Of a stretch of DNA of 58,793 nt, positions 14,166 to 23,067 are shown one piece after another. Made by a program: the position numbers and the translations under genes. Position 1 is the stretch's first letter. Each line of letters starts with the position of its first letter. The stretch covers positions 1 to 58,793 of IMG/VR virus record IMGVR_UViG_3300017786_003035. The stretch is one strand, 5' to 3'. The notes under the pieces are model-generated. The model was given only the letters and a program-made list of their open reading frames with translations. It was not told the DNA's origin and did no database searches. Origin of the DNA: a virus.

Positions 14166-14675
14166 TTAAAGTAGTTCTCCATATTTTATTAGTTCAGTCT
14201 GGCGTGTTACATCCTTTATAAAATACGCACATAAAGGATTAGGTTTATCTTCAAGTGGGATAGATAGTAATTGTCCTTGTCTCACTTTTGGAAAATACCA
14301 TTTCACATCGTTGTAATAATTAGTTACCTGGACATCCGCAAAGTCAGCCTTAAAGCTGGTTAGTGGATTAAACAGGAACGCTTCAAAGCCTCTATCACTG
14401 ATACTTGTTAACGGAAGTACTTCTAAATCATTTCCGCTTTCGCTACAACCTACAGCAATATGCCAGTCAATGGGCATTTGAATCTCATGGTTTCCTATCT
14501 TCATTACTATACCAGGAGAACTAAATGCCTCCAAGAAAATTAACGGTATGTAAAAGAAGTCTGGATTTTCTTTGTCGCTATTATCTAAAACACTAAACCG
14601 AATATCTTCTTCGATTTGGTCCGGTAATGTATTTAGGTCAAGCGCCTCGTTTTCTAATGTTAATATTTTTGTCAT
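14166..14675 (-). CDS. Conserved phage protein downstream of uvsW
   Basis: 169 aa. ATG 14675 overlaps the TGA of uvsW (ATGA); a TTG two codons upstream is unlikely. The protein has a mixed alpha/beta pattern with a DFFYIPLIFLEAFSSPG segment, MPIDWHIAVGCSESG and a DVKWYFPKVRQGQLLSIPL segment. I recall the same type of protein behind uvsW in marine T4-like phages, so it is probably linked to replication or recombination timing, but no function is known. Confidence 0.7.
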   Translation of the reverse strand: MTKILTLENEALDLNTLPDQIEEDIRFSVLDNSDKENPDFFYIPLIFLEAFSSPGIVMKIGNHEIQMPIDWHIAVGCSESGNDLEVLPLTSISDRGFEAFLFNPLTSFKADFADVQVTNYYNDVKWYFPKVRQGQLLSIPLEDKPNPLCAYFIKDVTRQTELIKYGELL

Positions 14676-16135
14676 TGCCAATCTACCTTTTCAATAGTGA
14701 AGGGGTATTGAGCTTCCTTATAAAACTTTTTACGCTGAGTAAGGTGCCGCTTCGCAAACTTACATGTTGATGTAAGGTCCCATATTTGTACGAAGTCTTT
14801 GTCCTTTGCCTTTCTTACGCCTCTACCGATAGATTGGATTACCCGAACAAAAGACTTTCCAGGTTCAAGCAATACAAGATTAAAAATCCTAGGTATATTA
14901 AGGCCTACTGCCGCAACGCCATATGTTGCGATAATAACCTCATTAGTACCTTCACGAATCGTATCGTATGTTTCTTTCCTGTCTTTAACCTTTACACTTC
15001 CACTAATGAAAGTGCTGTCGGGTATTAGTTCTGCTAACATTTCTCCTGCGGAGATTCTGTCTACTAGTATTAGTGTGTTGCCTGAGTCTTTTACTGTGTT
15101 TAATAGTTTGCCTATATATTCTACTCTTGCTTTATTATTCACAAGATATTTTAATTCTGATTGATAGTCGCTATGTACTTGTGTATCAATTAGTTGTACT
15201 ACATTAACATGACATTGTGATAATACACCTTTGTCTTGTAATTCTTTAGCACTAATTTTTCCTATAACTGGGCCAAGACTAGCATGAATACTTTCAAATT
15301 CAAACTTCTCTTTAGGCACTGTGCCAGTTAGTCCCCAACGTATTGGAGCGTTACGTAGGTTGCGTGTAAGCAGATTTTTTAGCACTTCTGCTTTCGCTTG
15401 GTGTACTTCGTCAACAATAATAGTGCTAACACCTTCTAGGAATTCTGCCAGACTTAATACTGCTGAACCGTCCTTATGTTTCTTGTCAAGTATATTCAAA
15501 CTTTGCCAAGTACAAATAGTGTGAGTCTTACCTAAGTTCTTTCTGTCTCCAAAGTACACCCCTACGTCGAGCCCACAGTTAATATAGTCTTCTTCTGTTT
15601 GTTCTACTAACGACTTGTTAGGAACAATCACAAGTGACCTACCGTAGGGCTCAGCTATGTGTGACAGGGTTGCTGTCGTAATTGTTTTACCTGCTCCAGT
15701 AGCAATCTGTTGCAAGCTCTGTGGATTTTCTAAAAAGTTATTAATTGCTTCTACTTGGTAATCACGTAGAATAATATCTTCACCTTCTGCTGGATGTCCT
15801 TCCGGCCATACAACGCCTTGATCTTTCCAGTAATTTTCTGTTACTGGATCAAATTTTAATTTAATTGGATGTCTTTTATCTACAATATCTACTATTTCAA
15901 CATTGTTCTTTTTTAATACTTCACTAACAACATCAAGATGATTAACATAGCCAGTACCACCAATACTAAAGAAAGCAACTTTACCATCCCAACGCCCAAG
16001 TTTATATTGAGGCATATATCTAGCGTAAGGCACTTCAAACTTAAGAGCACTGGCAAGTTTTCTTCGTACGTCTACCTCTAGTCCTTCTAGCTTTATGTTT
16101 ACTTCATCTTCAATTATCAGTTTACATGTTGGCAT
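14672..16135 (-). CDS. uvsW: UvsW ATP-dependent DNA helicase
   Basis: About 487 aa from ATG 16135 (GGA about 10 nt upstream; it overlaps the end of the 436-aa gene by 14 nt). UvsW branch-migrates recombination intermediates and unwinds R-loops, ending origin-dependent replication late in infection. An N-terminal domain (KLGRWDGKVAFF) is followed by superfamily 2 motifs: motif I ATGAGKTI (145-152), motif II DEVH (242-245), motif III LTGT, a VIIATYGVAAVGLNIP segment near 390 and QSIGRGVRK (motif VI). Length matches T4 UvsW (about 500). All catalytic residues are present. Confidence 0.95.
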   Translation of the reverse strand: MPTCKLIIEDEVNIKLEGLEVDVRRKLASALKFEVPYARYMPQYKLGRWDGKVAFFSIGGTGYVNHLDVVSEVLKKNNVEIVDIVDKRHPIKLKFDPVTENYWKDQGVVWPEGHPAEGEDIILRDYQVEAINNFLENPQSLQQIATGAGKTITTATLSHIAEPYGRSLVIVPNKSLVEQTEEDYINCGLDVGVYFGDRKNLGKTHTICTWQSLNILDKKHKDGSAVLSLAEFLEGVSTIIVDEVHQAKAEVLKNLLTRNLRNAPIRWGLTGTVPKEKFEFESIHASLGPVIGKISAKELQDKGVLSQCHVNVVQLIDTQVHSDYQSELKYLVNNKARVEYIGKLLNTVKDSGNTLILVDRISAGEMLAELIPDSTFISGSVKVKDRKETYDTIREGTNEVIIATYGVAAVGLNIPRIFNLVLLEPGKSFVRVIQSIGRGVRKAKDKDFVQIWDLTSTCKFAKRHLTQRKKFYKEAQYPFTIEKVDWQ

Positions 16136-17432
16136 GTATAAATTTTCCGCTTGGTCTATCAAAGTACCCACTTGTTGTGTTTGATTCACAAACAATTTGA
16201 CAATCACATTCTTGTGCGTACTTTGTTGTATTATTATATCCTAAGCCATTTCTTCTATAAAACAATACTGTTTTGTGTTTCCAGTCTGCTTTTAATAACG
16301 GCTTAGGAAGTTTATTGTTACTAATATACACTACTTTAGTACGTTTGTCAACCAAATTATTAAGTTTTTTGTCTTTAATATAATCATTAAATGGGTCTTG
16401 GTCGCCACTTCTTCTAAATAATACACTTATCTCCTGTGTATCAATAATATTAGAAAAACTTTTGTAAGTTGTAACTAAATCGTTAAACGCTGTATCAGAA
16501 TTTTTATCGTCTTTCAAGATCATTAATAATGGAAACCTTTTAAGTTCAATTAATGAATTTACAAACTGATCAAAAGGCCTTGTAATATCTTCAATATGTC
16601 CTGCTCTTTCGCGTCTTATAATTCTATTAGAAAGCTCACTATAATTAAAAAGACTTTGCTCTAATGGAAGTGTATCAAAATGCCTCAACCCGTATAACAT
16701 TCTTCTATCATAATATAGTGCTAGTGTTTCATTATTAACTGGACCAATATCGTTATCTAATGCTGTAATAACATTATCTGGTACATTCTTTAAAACGCCA
16801 TTATATATTCCAGGAATATGATCTTGTTTATTATCATTGTAATCTTGTAATTGATTGAATGCTTGTTGTAGATCTTTTTGAATAACAAATTTAGTTGAAA
16901 AGCGATGAGCAATCTTAATTACTTCGTAAATATTACTTGGAGTTGGATCAAATATATGTGTATGATCTTTAACTTTATACGAACTGCTAGTTGAGCTTTT
17001 AGATATAGGTATTCTTTTTACAGCTTCTAATAGATCTATAATTTTTTTATTAAATGGAAACCTAATACCAATAACTGGTTCACCGTTATACTCTAGCATT
17101 TTAACCCAATGAGATCTGTCAATTTCTCTAAGAGGAAATTTAAGATTCTCACATGCTTCTACAACATTAATGTTATTCTTAGCAAACTGATCTTTATACG
17201 AAATAAGTTTTTCTTTTACAAGCTCATATTGTCTATCAGTTAACGCTATTGATTTTTGTAATTGTCTAGCAATACTATTCAATATAGTTACATCAGAACT
17301 TAGCATTATGTACGTAGTTTCGATAGACTTTTTCTGATAAGATCTCAGTGGCATTAATTGTCCAGGTGTTGGAATAGTAACTCCGGTTAACAGAGACAGA
17401 CAGTCTTCGCATGTATTTGTTTCTAGATTCAT
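16122..17432 (-). CDS. 436-aa protein of unknown function coupled to UvsW
   Basis: No recognised domain. A CEDCL pair near the start hints at a metal site. Residues 50-90 (ILNSIARQLQKSIALTDRQYELVKEKL) resemble the short LTxxQ...LV..K element that precedes ATPase cores in some phage helicases and primases. The middle is helical. The end (KTVLFYRRNGLGYNNTTKYAQ) may be a nucleic-acid-binding strand set. The gene has a near-consensus early promoter ending 6 nt before its ATG and no Shine-Dalgarno, so its mRNA is predicted to be leaderless. It overlaps uvsW. It may assist UvsW or act on single-stranded DNA; this is context only. Confidence 0.7.
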   Translation of the reverse strand: MNLETNTCEDCLSLLTGVTIPTPGQLMPLRSYQKKSIETTYIMLSSDVTILNSIARQLQKSIALTDRQYELVKEKLISYKDQFAKNNINVVEACENLKFPLREIDRSHWVKMLEYNGEPVIGIRFPFNKKIIDLLEAVKRIPISKSSTSSSYKVKDHTHIFDPTPSNIYEVIKIAHRFSTKFVIQKDLQQAFNQLQDYNDNKQDHIPGIYNGVLKNVPDNVITALDNDIGPVNNETLALYYDRRMLYGLRHFDTLPLEQSLFNYSELSNRIIRRERAGHIEDITRPFDQFVNSLIELKRFPLLMILKDDKNSDTAFNDLVTTYKSFSNIIDTQEISVLFRRSGDQDPFNDYIKDKKLNNLVDKRTKVVYISNNKLPKPLLKADWKHKTVLFYRRNGLGYNNTTKYAQECDCQIVCESNTTSGYFDRPSGKFIHANM

Positions 17433-17438
17433 ATTACT

Positions 17439-17467
17439 ATTATACAGTATTATAAAACAGAAGTCAA
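17439..17467 (-). promoter_or_regulatory. Early promoter of the 436-aa gene, predicted leaderless
   Basis: TTGACT (17467-17462), 17-nt spacer, TATAAT (17444-17439), again preceded by AACAC. The predicted +1 at 17432 is the A of the ATG. It lies inside the end of the last cassette gene and therefore separates the replication genes from the glycan cassette. Confidence 0.85.
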
Positions 17468-18298
17468 GTGTTTAATAGGAATTCCTTGAGATATTTCTTC
17501 AATAGTCCATTCGGTATGTGCGTAATCATTAAGCCATTGTGTTCTATCGGGCATTAATGGTCTTTCAAGGTCGTGTAAGAAATCTATATCGTTGGCCACA
17601 TCATAAGCAAGAGAAGAAGGACTAACAAAAGCAGGAATACCCTCGATGATAGAATGTATCCCAGGGTTGCTACTATAACTGATAGTACAGAAAACATTAT
17701 CAAACCCCATATCAAAATCATCGTAAGTACCAATAACATGTGCAGGCTCCTGTCTTGTTACGTGTCTAAGTCCACGTTCGATGTGTTCTAATCTACATCT
17801 TGGATGAGGACGAAATATAATAGGACGGTCTGTGTGTTTCCGAATTTCGTCATATGTATCTAATAACCAATTGCTCATACGTGGCATGTTTTGCCACTGT
17901 AAACTTTTATCATGTTGGCCGCATATAAGAATATATTTGCCGTCTGTGCGCCATGGCTTTAAAGATAATCCAAGTAAACTAGCCCTACTATTATCATTAT
18001 TAGGATCATTAAAATAAGCATCACGGTTGATACCATTGAGTCCTACCTTCCAAGTTGTACCTCTAACAATACCGCCAACTTCTAAAACTATTGTTGGTTT
18101 GCCTTCGACTTTATTTCGTTCCCATATAGCTTGGTTTCCAGCCATGCGACCGTTCCAAAGTACGCTCCAAATAACATCAATCCCATCATTACCATTAATA
18201 ACAACATCATGTTTAAGAGCATTAGCACCAGCATGAAAGGCATCAAACACAGGCTTGCTATTGAGAGCACCAAATCTTTCATGTAAATTAAACCTCAT
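17450..18298 (-). CDS. KpsS/KpsC-like glycosyltransferase paralogue 1
   Basis: 282 aa. The C-terminal Rossmann-like half contains PIIFRPHPRCR (about 159-169), DNVFCTISYSSNPG (about 205) and HSIIEGIPAFVSPSS, followed by a HTEWTIEEISQG ending. The same RFHP, ISYxSxxxxxxIxGxPxFV and WTxEE blocks occur in three other cassette proteins. They recall KpsC/KpsS and related capsule or LPS transferases that use CMP-Kdo. No transmembrane segment was seen. It is the last gene of the cassette; its start overlaps the end of the upstream GT-A gene. Donor specificity is not shown by sequence. Confidence 0.65.
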   Translation of the reverse strand: MRFNLHERFGALNSKPVFDAFHAGANALKHDVVINGNDGIDVIWSVLWNGRMAGNQAIWERNKVEGKPTIVLEVGGIVRGTTWKVGLNGINRDAYFNDPNNDNSRASLLGLSLKPWRTDGKYILICGQHDKSLQWQNMPRMSNWLLDTYDEIRKHTDRPIIFRPHPRCRLEHIERGLRHVTRQEPAHVIGTYDDFDMGFDNVFCTISYSSNPGIHSIIEGIPAFVSPSSLAYDVANDIDFLHDLERPLMPDRTQWLNDYAHTEWTIEEISQGIPIKHLTSVL

Positions 18299-19136
18299 TC
18301 CAATATGACTCTGGTCGTTTATTCATCAAATCTTTTGCTAGACTTTTTCCAGAATCTTTCCTTCCGCCTTTCATGTGATCGATCCATTTGCCAAGATCAC
18401 TATTAATTAATGGATGGCCGCCGCCACCTGTTTTGGCTGTGTTAACATAAATGTTTTCACTGTAATCGTGTACATGAGGACAATCCTTTTTCATACCGTT
18501 AAGAATGTGTCCAAAGACAAAACTGTCATGCCATTCTTCCAGTGTAAATATACCATTATCGGCATCTTCATACATCCTTTCAAACTCTTTAAGGAATTCA
18601 ATACATACAGGGTGTTTCATGTTCATTCCATAAAATCCACACTCTGGCCATGTTTGTGATCCTTTACCTCTACCAACATATGTAATCCATTTGTCGTTTG
18701 GTAGTAACTCTTTAAATTGATCATAACTCCAATTACTGTGTACAAATGTATCTGCGTCCATCCACACACACCAGTCCTTAGAGCGTGTACAAGCGTCATA
18801 CACAGCATATGTTTTATTAGCAAAGCGTATAGCGTCCCACTTAAACTTTTTATGCCAGTCACGTGGTCTACGTGCTTTTATATCATCAGGTGGTATTCCG
18901 TTTGCTTTATCTATATTAGCCCAACGTTCTTTGAAAGCATTTAGTTTAGGCAATTCTTTTACAGCATCTAATATTGTAATTTGTTCAGGATCAGGATTTA
19001 CAGGATTACAATTTTCGGCATACACTAATAACTTGATACGTTTGTCAACTCTTTGAGCAAACGAATCTAAGAAACGCTGTCCGTATGTGTCTAATCCTGG
19101 TTGATGAAACGTTGTTAAAACTATTATTTCTTCCAT
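18288..19136 (-). CDS. GT-A glycosyltransferase-like protein
   Basis: About 282 aa from ATG 19136, inside the end of the previous gene; longer in-frame starts overlap that gene by up to 97 nt. The core shows a DWCVWMDADTFVHS motif (DxD metal site), preceded by a FKWDAIRFANKTYAV helix and followed by GRGKGSQTWPECGFYGMN and EWHDSFVFGHIL, the pattern of processive-type or galactosyl GT-A enzymes. The beginning (EEIIVLTTFHQPG) is a Rossmann strand. Acceptor and sugar unknown. Confidence 0.7.
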   Translation of the reverse strand: MEEIIVLTTFHQPGLDTYGQRFLDSFAQRVDKRIKLLVYAENCNPVNPDPEQITILDAVKELPKLNAFKERWANIDKANGIPPDDIKARRPRDWHKKFKWDAIRFANKTYAVYDACTRSKDWCVWMDADTFVHSNWSYDQFKELLPNDKWITYVGRGKGSQTWPECGFYGMNMKHPVCIEFLKEFERMYEDADNGIFTLEEWHDSFVFGHILNGMKKDCPHVHDYSENIYVNTAKTGGGGHPLINSDLGKWIDHMKGGRKDSGKSLAKDLMNKRPESYWNEV

Positions 19137-20065
19137 GCGTAATCTCTCATATGTTTCCAGCATTCGCCAGTTTTTAATTCTTCTTGTGTCCAATGGAACA
19201 TTGATAGTCTTCGCAACCATGCTTCTCTATCAAATTCGTAATTAGGATTTTCAAGATCTCTAAGGTTTGTATTAGCAACTTCTTTTGCTTGGCTTCTTTC
19301 AGGGTCAAGCACAAATATAGGAACACCTTCGATTGCTGAAACAACTGCCGGACTACTATTATAACTAATAACACAATAAGCATTCATTAAGTCTTGCATT
19401 AATGTTCTTGTAGGAGTTGATATATCTACTTTATGACCAATTGCTCTTAATTTCATAATATGCTTTTGAATTTTTTTATCACCTGGATGGAAACGTACTA
19501 ATACTTTACGATCAGTATGTCTAGCAATTCTTTGTAATAAAACATGTAACCAATTAATTAGTTCTTGGCCATCCATACTCCATCCGCCGTCACGTTGACA
19601 TGTTATTAAAATATAGTCACCATTTTTACGGTAAGGTTTTAATCTAAGATCTAATGTATCTCGTAACTTTCCCCAACGTTCGGGTATAAGTTTATTATCA
19701 CAGTATTCGCCTGTAGTAGGAAAAATACCGTCGAAACTATAACGCAAATATGTCTTTGTATTTTTAGGATCGTATGCTAAAAATAAATTACTATCAGCAA
19801 TAATAGTTCTACCACCGTGTGACGCTTGATTAGATAATACACTTCTTCTTAAATTAAGATGGGGTACATGTTTACTTTCCGGATGTACAAACCCTTGTAG
19901 CACACCAACGTCTGCTGGTTCGTATTGGTATGTATCAATAATTGAACCTTTGTCACCTACACGACAAACACCTTCAATAAAATTATGTAATAGTTGTGGC
20001 TTCTCCGGATTTTTATTTCCGGGAGGTATAGCCTTCATGTATGCGTTTACTCTAAATGGCCTCAT
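19124..20065 (-). CDS. KpsS/KpsC-like glycosyltransferase paralogue 2
   Basis: About 313 aa from ATG 20065 (GGA 7 nt upstream; the adjacent ATG at 20068 is also possible). It shares blocks with paralogue 1: KVLVRFHPGDKK, NAYCVISYNSSPAVVS, AIEGVPIFVLDPERS and a FHWTQEELKTG ending. An N-terminal domain of about 150 aa differs between the copies and may determine the acceptor. Coupled at both ends by short overlaps. The capsule/LPS transferase call rests on these blocks and cassette context. Confidence 0.65.
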   Translation of the reverse strand: MRPFRVNAYMKAIPPGNKNPEKPQLLHNFIEGVCRVGDKGSIIDTYQYEPADVGVLQGFVHPESKHVPHLNLRRSVLSNQASHGGRTIIADSNLFLAYDPKNTKTYLRYSFDGIFPTTGEYCDNKLIPERWGKLRDTLDLRLKPYRKNGDYILITCQRDGGWSMDGQELINWLHVLLQRIARHTDRKVLVRFHPGDKKIQKHIMKLRAIGHKVDISTPTRTLMQDLMNAYCVISYNSSPAVVSAIEGVPIFVLDPERSQAKEVANTNLRDLENPNYEFDREAWLRRLSMFHWTQEELKTGECWKHMRDYAWKK

Positions 20066-20924
20066 CATATAATCCGTTTCGATCAATAAGTTTTAATGCT
20101 TTACTAGTAGACATTTCTTCCGGAGTAAATTGGCAATACGCAAGGTAGTGTAACAAGTCCATCATCTGTTCTTTTTCAGGATAAAACGCATCTTCAATTT
20201 TTGATAATTCTGTATTTGCTAAAGGTGTTACACAACAAGGTGCCATAACAAATGCTGGAATACCGTAGTGCATTGCTTCTAATGCGGCCATACTTTGATA
20301 TGTAACAACAGCATAAACGTTTTCATTAAAGCATTGGTGGGCAACACTATTATCTTTAATACGGTCTGGACGTAACCCTTTTTCTCTAATAATAATTTTT
20401 CTATTTGTGTGTTTGCGTAACTCAGCAATAGTATCTTTAAGCCATTCTGCTTTTGTAATATTGTAAAAAGCACATGGCTTTTCACTAGGTGTTACAAGTA
20501 AGATAGGACCATTTTGTTTTGATCGATCTTTCCTACCAAAGTATTTCATATAAGGAGATATATTTAATAGTTCTTGAAACCTATCTCCTGCTATTGTTTT
20601 ATATTTTGTATGCTGGATATTATTTTTAACAACTCTATAAAAATGTTTCTTTTTCATTAAGTTACCCATATATCCGTTATCAATATAATAAAAAGGTCTG
20701 CCAGTTTCCCAACACTTATAAATTTCTTTACGTTTTGTCATGCTACGAAATGCTACTGGAATATCATTACGCCATGGACTTTCGTTTACTTTACTACAAA
20801 TATCTTTCCTGTCAATTACAAGTGCGCTTGTACCTCTAATCCAATGCTTCATAATTTCATCTTCGCCGTTAATAGCAAGCATTTTTGGATTTTCAGCAGG
20901 ACCTAAATGGTCAAATGTACCCAT
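20052..20924 (-). CDS. KpsS/KpsC-like glycosyltransferase paralogue 3
   Basis: 290 aa. Blocks: YYIDNGYMGNLMKKKHFYR (about 79-97), KIIIREKGLRPDR, YAVVTYQSMAALEAMHYGIPAF, and a YCQFTPEEMS ending. The YIDNGYxGN block is shared with paralogue 4 (31828-32604), which has FHIDNGYLGNMRHKTPFYYR, so copies 3 and 4 form a subgroup distinct from copies 1 and 2. The position corresponding to the phosphate or sugar binding HP in copies 1-2 is REKG here, suggesting a different donor. Confidence 0.65.
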   Translation of the reverse strand: MGTFDHLGPAENPKMLAINGEDEIMKHWIRGTSALVIDRKDICSKVNESPWRNDIPVAFRSMTKRKEIYKCWETGRPFYYIDNGYMGNLMKKKHFYRVVKNNIQHTKYKTIAGDRFQELLNISPYMKYFGRKDRSKQNGPILLVTPSEKPCAFYNITKAEWLKDTIAELRKHTNRKIIIREKGLRPDRIKDNSVAHQCFNENVYAVVTYQSMAALEAMHYGIPAFVMAPCCVTPLANTELSKIEDAFYPEKEQMMDLLHYLAYCQFTPEEMSTSKALKLIDRNGLYDEAI

Positions 20925-20927
20925 AAA

Positions 20928-21608
20928 TTATACCTCGTCTTCCATCATGTTAAATAATTCATTTTTCCATTCAGCATGGAATTCACAATCTCTATAATTT
21001 TCAAACCACGGACCACCTTCTGTGTAGTGGATTAGTTTTGGTTTTTCGATATCATCGTATACACCTACCAAGTAATTCCATGTGTGATCAATGCTACCAA
21101 TTTCTTCATCTTTCAACCAACTAAAGCGATGCATGTATGCGCCGTTAAGTTCAATTTCGTTTACAAAGTCTTGATCAACAACTTTGTTACTAGGGTGTCC
21201 ACAGTTCCATAATACCATTGAGCTCCAATTTTTACGTGGATAGATTGTTTGTTTTTGTCCATCCATCTTTGTAGTTTCGGTTACTTTATACTCATGTTGT
21301 ACACACATAACAGCATACTTGTCATCTGCTTGTTCAAACAGTTCTGCAATATCTGTTGTTAATATCATATCACTATCCATAAACACTGCCCAACCTTTAA
21401 AGTTAGTTAGCTCAGGAATAAGAAAACGTGTAAATGTAAATTCTGTTGATGCTAACTTATCAATTGGTCTTTTGTACCAACCAGCATCACGTAGCTCCTG
21501 TTGTTTTAACGGAATAACTTCAACGTCTTTACTTCTTGCTAGAATACTGTGCTTACATACTTGATAAGCAATATCTTCTCTAGTGTCATATCCTACGAAT
21601 ACCTTCAT
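20928..21608 (-). CDS. GT8-like glycosyltransferase
   Basis: 226 aa. It begins KVFVGYDTREDIAYQVCKHSI, has AVFMDSDMILTTDI (DxD near 77-79) and finishes with KLIHYTEGGPWFENY (His and Gly-Gly near 195-205), matching the general layout of GT8 enzymes that use UDP-sugars in LPS synthesis. A SSMVLWNCGH block precedes the acceptor region. It lies four bases from paralogue 3 and is coupled to the fusion gene upstream. Confidence 0.8.
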   Translation of the reverse strand: MKVFVGYDTREDIAYQVCKHSILARSKDVEVIPLKQQELRDAGWYKRPIDKLASTEFTFTRFLIPELTNFKGWAVFMDSDMILTTDIAELFEQADDKYAVMCVQHEYKVTETTKMDGQKQTIYPRKNWSSMVLWNCGHPSNKVVDQDFVNEIELNGAYMHRFSWLKDEEIGSIDHTWNYLVGVYDDIEKPKLIHYTEGGPWFENYRDCEFHAEWKNELFNMMEDEV

Positions 21609-22387
21609 GGATCATACCTTTCTATATCTTCTTCTTTCAACTTGTCTGTCTCGCCTTTCCACACTTCTACAATGTGTGCTGGTTCGTCACTATCATTACA
21701 TCCTTGGTGCCAGGTGCCCATAGGAATGTCTATTGGATTAGCAGGGTGTAAATGTTGAACGCCCGCTCCATCAAATGGATCAGTGTGTCTACTCATTTTA
21801 AGATGAGCATTGCCGCTTACTAAGTTCCACGTTTCACTACGATACTTGTGTCGTTGCATACTAAGTTTACTGTGAGGATTGATAACAAGTTCTTTAACTT
21901 GAAATCCTTCACCTTGATACAGTTCTCTATAGTGTCCCCATTCACGTTCTACTTTAGGTGCTTTCCATTCTTTAAGTATCCAACTACTTGAATTCTTTTT
22001 ATTATCTCCACCAACACCAAATACAAAATCACAATATGGCATATCACCATATGTGGTCATCTCTGGTATGTTGGCATCTGTTCTATCTCCACCGTTAGCG
22101 AAAATAACTTTTATATTACCATGTATTGCTAATGTTTTATAGATTGCTCCACATGCTGTATCGTCTGAATCATCAAAACTAACAATTTGATCAACTATAG
22201 ATAATCCTTTGATAATCTCAGCACGTTCTTCAAAAGGCATAAATGGTCTACCTTTTTTACGTACAAGCCATTCGTCACTGTTGATGCCAACAACTAGTTT
22301 ATCACCTAGTTGTCTAGCGGCTTTAAAATACGCTAAGTGTCCTGAATGTAGTGGATCGAACCCACCTGTCACTAATACTACGTCCAT
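21605..22387 (-). CDS. Cytidylyltransferase-cupin fusion enzyme
   Basis: 260 aa two-domain protein. Residues 1-135 are a nucleotidyltransferase with GGFDPLHSGH (8-17, the HxGH motif), GINSDEW (34-40), as in HldE C-terminal or glycerol-3-phosphate cytidylyltransferases, and a FANGGDRTD motif near 95. Residues 160-250 form a cupin like the mannose-6-phosphate isomerase type II tail: QVKELVINPHSKLSMQRHKYR, then SGNAHL and IPMGTWHQGCN. The fusion suggests one enzyme handles both isomerisation and NDP activation of a sugar. A late promoter ends so that +1 falls on the ATG (leaderless). Exact sugar not determined. Confidence 0.8.
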   Translation of the reverse strand: MDVVLVTGGFDPLHSGHLAYFKAARQLGDKLVVGINSDEWLVRKKGRPFMPFEERAEIIKGLSIVDQIVSFDDSDDTACGAIYKTLAIHGNIKVIFANGGDRTDANIPEMTTYGDMPYCDFVFGVGGDNKKNSSSWILKEWKAPKVEREWGHYRELYQGEGFQVKELVINPHSKLSMQRHKYRSETWNLVSGNAHLKMSRHTDPFDGAGVQHLHPANPIDIPMGTWHQGCNDSDEPAHIVEVWKGETDKLKEEDIERYDP

Positions 22388-22391
22388 ACTG

Positions 22392-22400
22392 ATATTTATG
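22392..22400 (-). promoter_or_regulatory. Late promoter inside the glycan cassette, predicted leaderless
   Basis: CATAAATAT on the minus strand. Counting six bases from the last A of ATAAATA puts +1 at 22387, the A of the fusion gene ATG. It suggests that the downstream half of the cassette (fusion, GT8, paralogues 1-3) is also read late. Confidence 0.7.
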
Positions 22401-22407
22401 TGCGTAG

Positions 22408-23067
22408 TTATTTACTTGTTGTTGATTTGATACCTTGTACTTTAGTAAAGTAAGGTTTGTATGATCGCAACCATGTACACAGTTGTTTACACATAATAGC
22501 ATCATTAGGCCACCAGCCAATTGTATCTTGTAAACTACAAATCTTTTGTGCGGCATCTGGTTTAATAATGTAAGCACTATGTCCTGGTAATCCTTGTGGA
22601 ATTGTTTTGTCTGCTACCCAAGGAACTTCTTGTTCTCCTGAGTTATCTAGTTTATCGTATAGTTTCCAATTAAACGTAGCATGGTCTGGATTGTTAATAC
22701 TAATAGCGCCGCCTTCAAAGTCAAAGGGCTTAAACTGTCTATAGAAAATAGCATCATGTTCGAGTATCATAATAGTTTCATTAAGCTCAATACTCTTTTG
22801 CCATAGTTTATAATGACTACCTGCGGCCGCAATACGTTTAGTCATATCGTATGTCTTGTATGCTTTAAGAGTCATGCCTGTTGTTGGGCAAACTTTTTTC
22901 TTAGTGTAGGGCCATTTCCAATCTACTTGCCACATTGTTTCAGGAACAATAGCAGTAAACTTTTCAATATCTAATTCTGAATTTGTATCTTTTACAGATT
23001 GAATACATTTATCAGCATGTAGCTGACTGTCTTCATGTCCTGGGATTGCTATAACAAATGCTTTCAT
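22408..23067 (-). CDS. GT25-like glycosyltransferase
   Basis: 219 aa. It starts KAFVIAIPGHEDSQLHADKC, then has AAGSHYKLWQKSIELNETIMILEHDAIFY (about 80-108), with the EHDA acidic motif of GT25 LOS/LPS transferases, and later GLPGHSAYIIKPDAAQKI and WWPNDAIMC. These match the GT25 order (H..W..., ..L.ED.., G..AY.....A). A second GT25-like gene is at 29748-30311. Coupled upstream to the methyltransferase-like gene (ATGA). Confidence 0.8.
   Translation of the reverse strand: MKAFVIAIPGHEDSQLHADKCIQSVKDTNSELDIEKFTAIVPETMWQVDWKWPYTKKKVCPTTGMTLKAYKTYDMTKRIAAAGSHYKLWQKSIELNETIMILEHDAIFYRQFKPFDFEGGAISINNPDHATFNWKLYDKLDNSGEQEVPWVADKTIPQGLPGHSAYIIKPDAAQKICSLQDTIGWWPNDAIMCKQLCTWLRSYKPYFTKVQGIKSTTSK

Noticed and set aside
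21605-22387. Reading the fusion enzyme as HldE
   Set aside because: It has no kinase domain and its C-terminal half is a cupin; a true HldE-like gene is present at 54752-55897.
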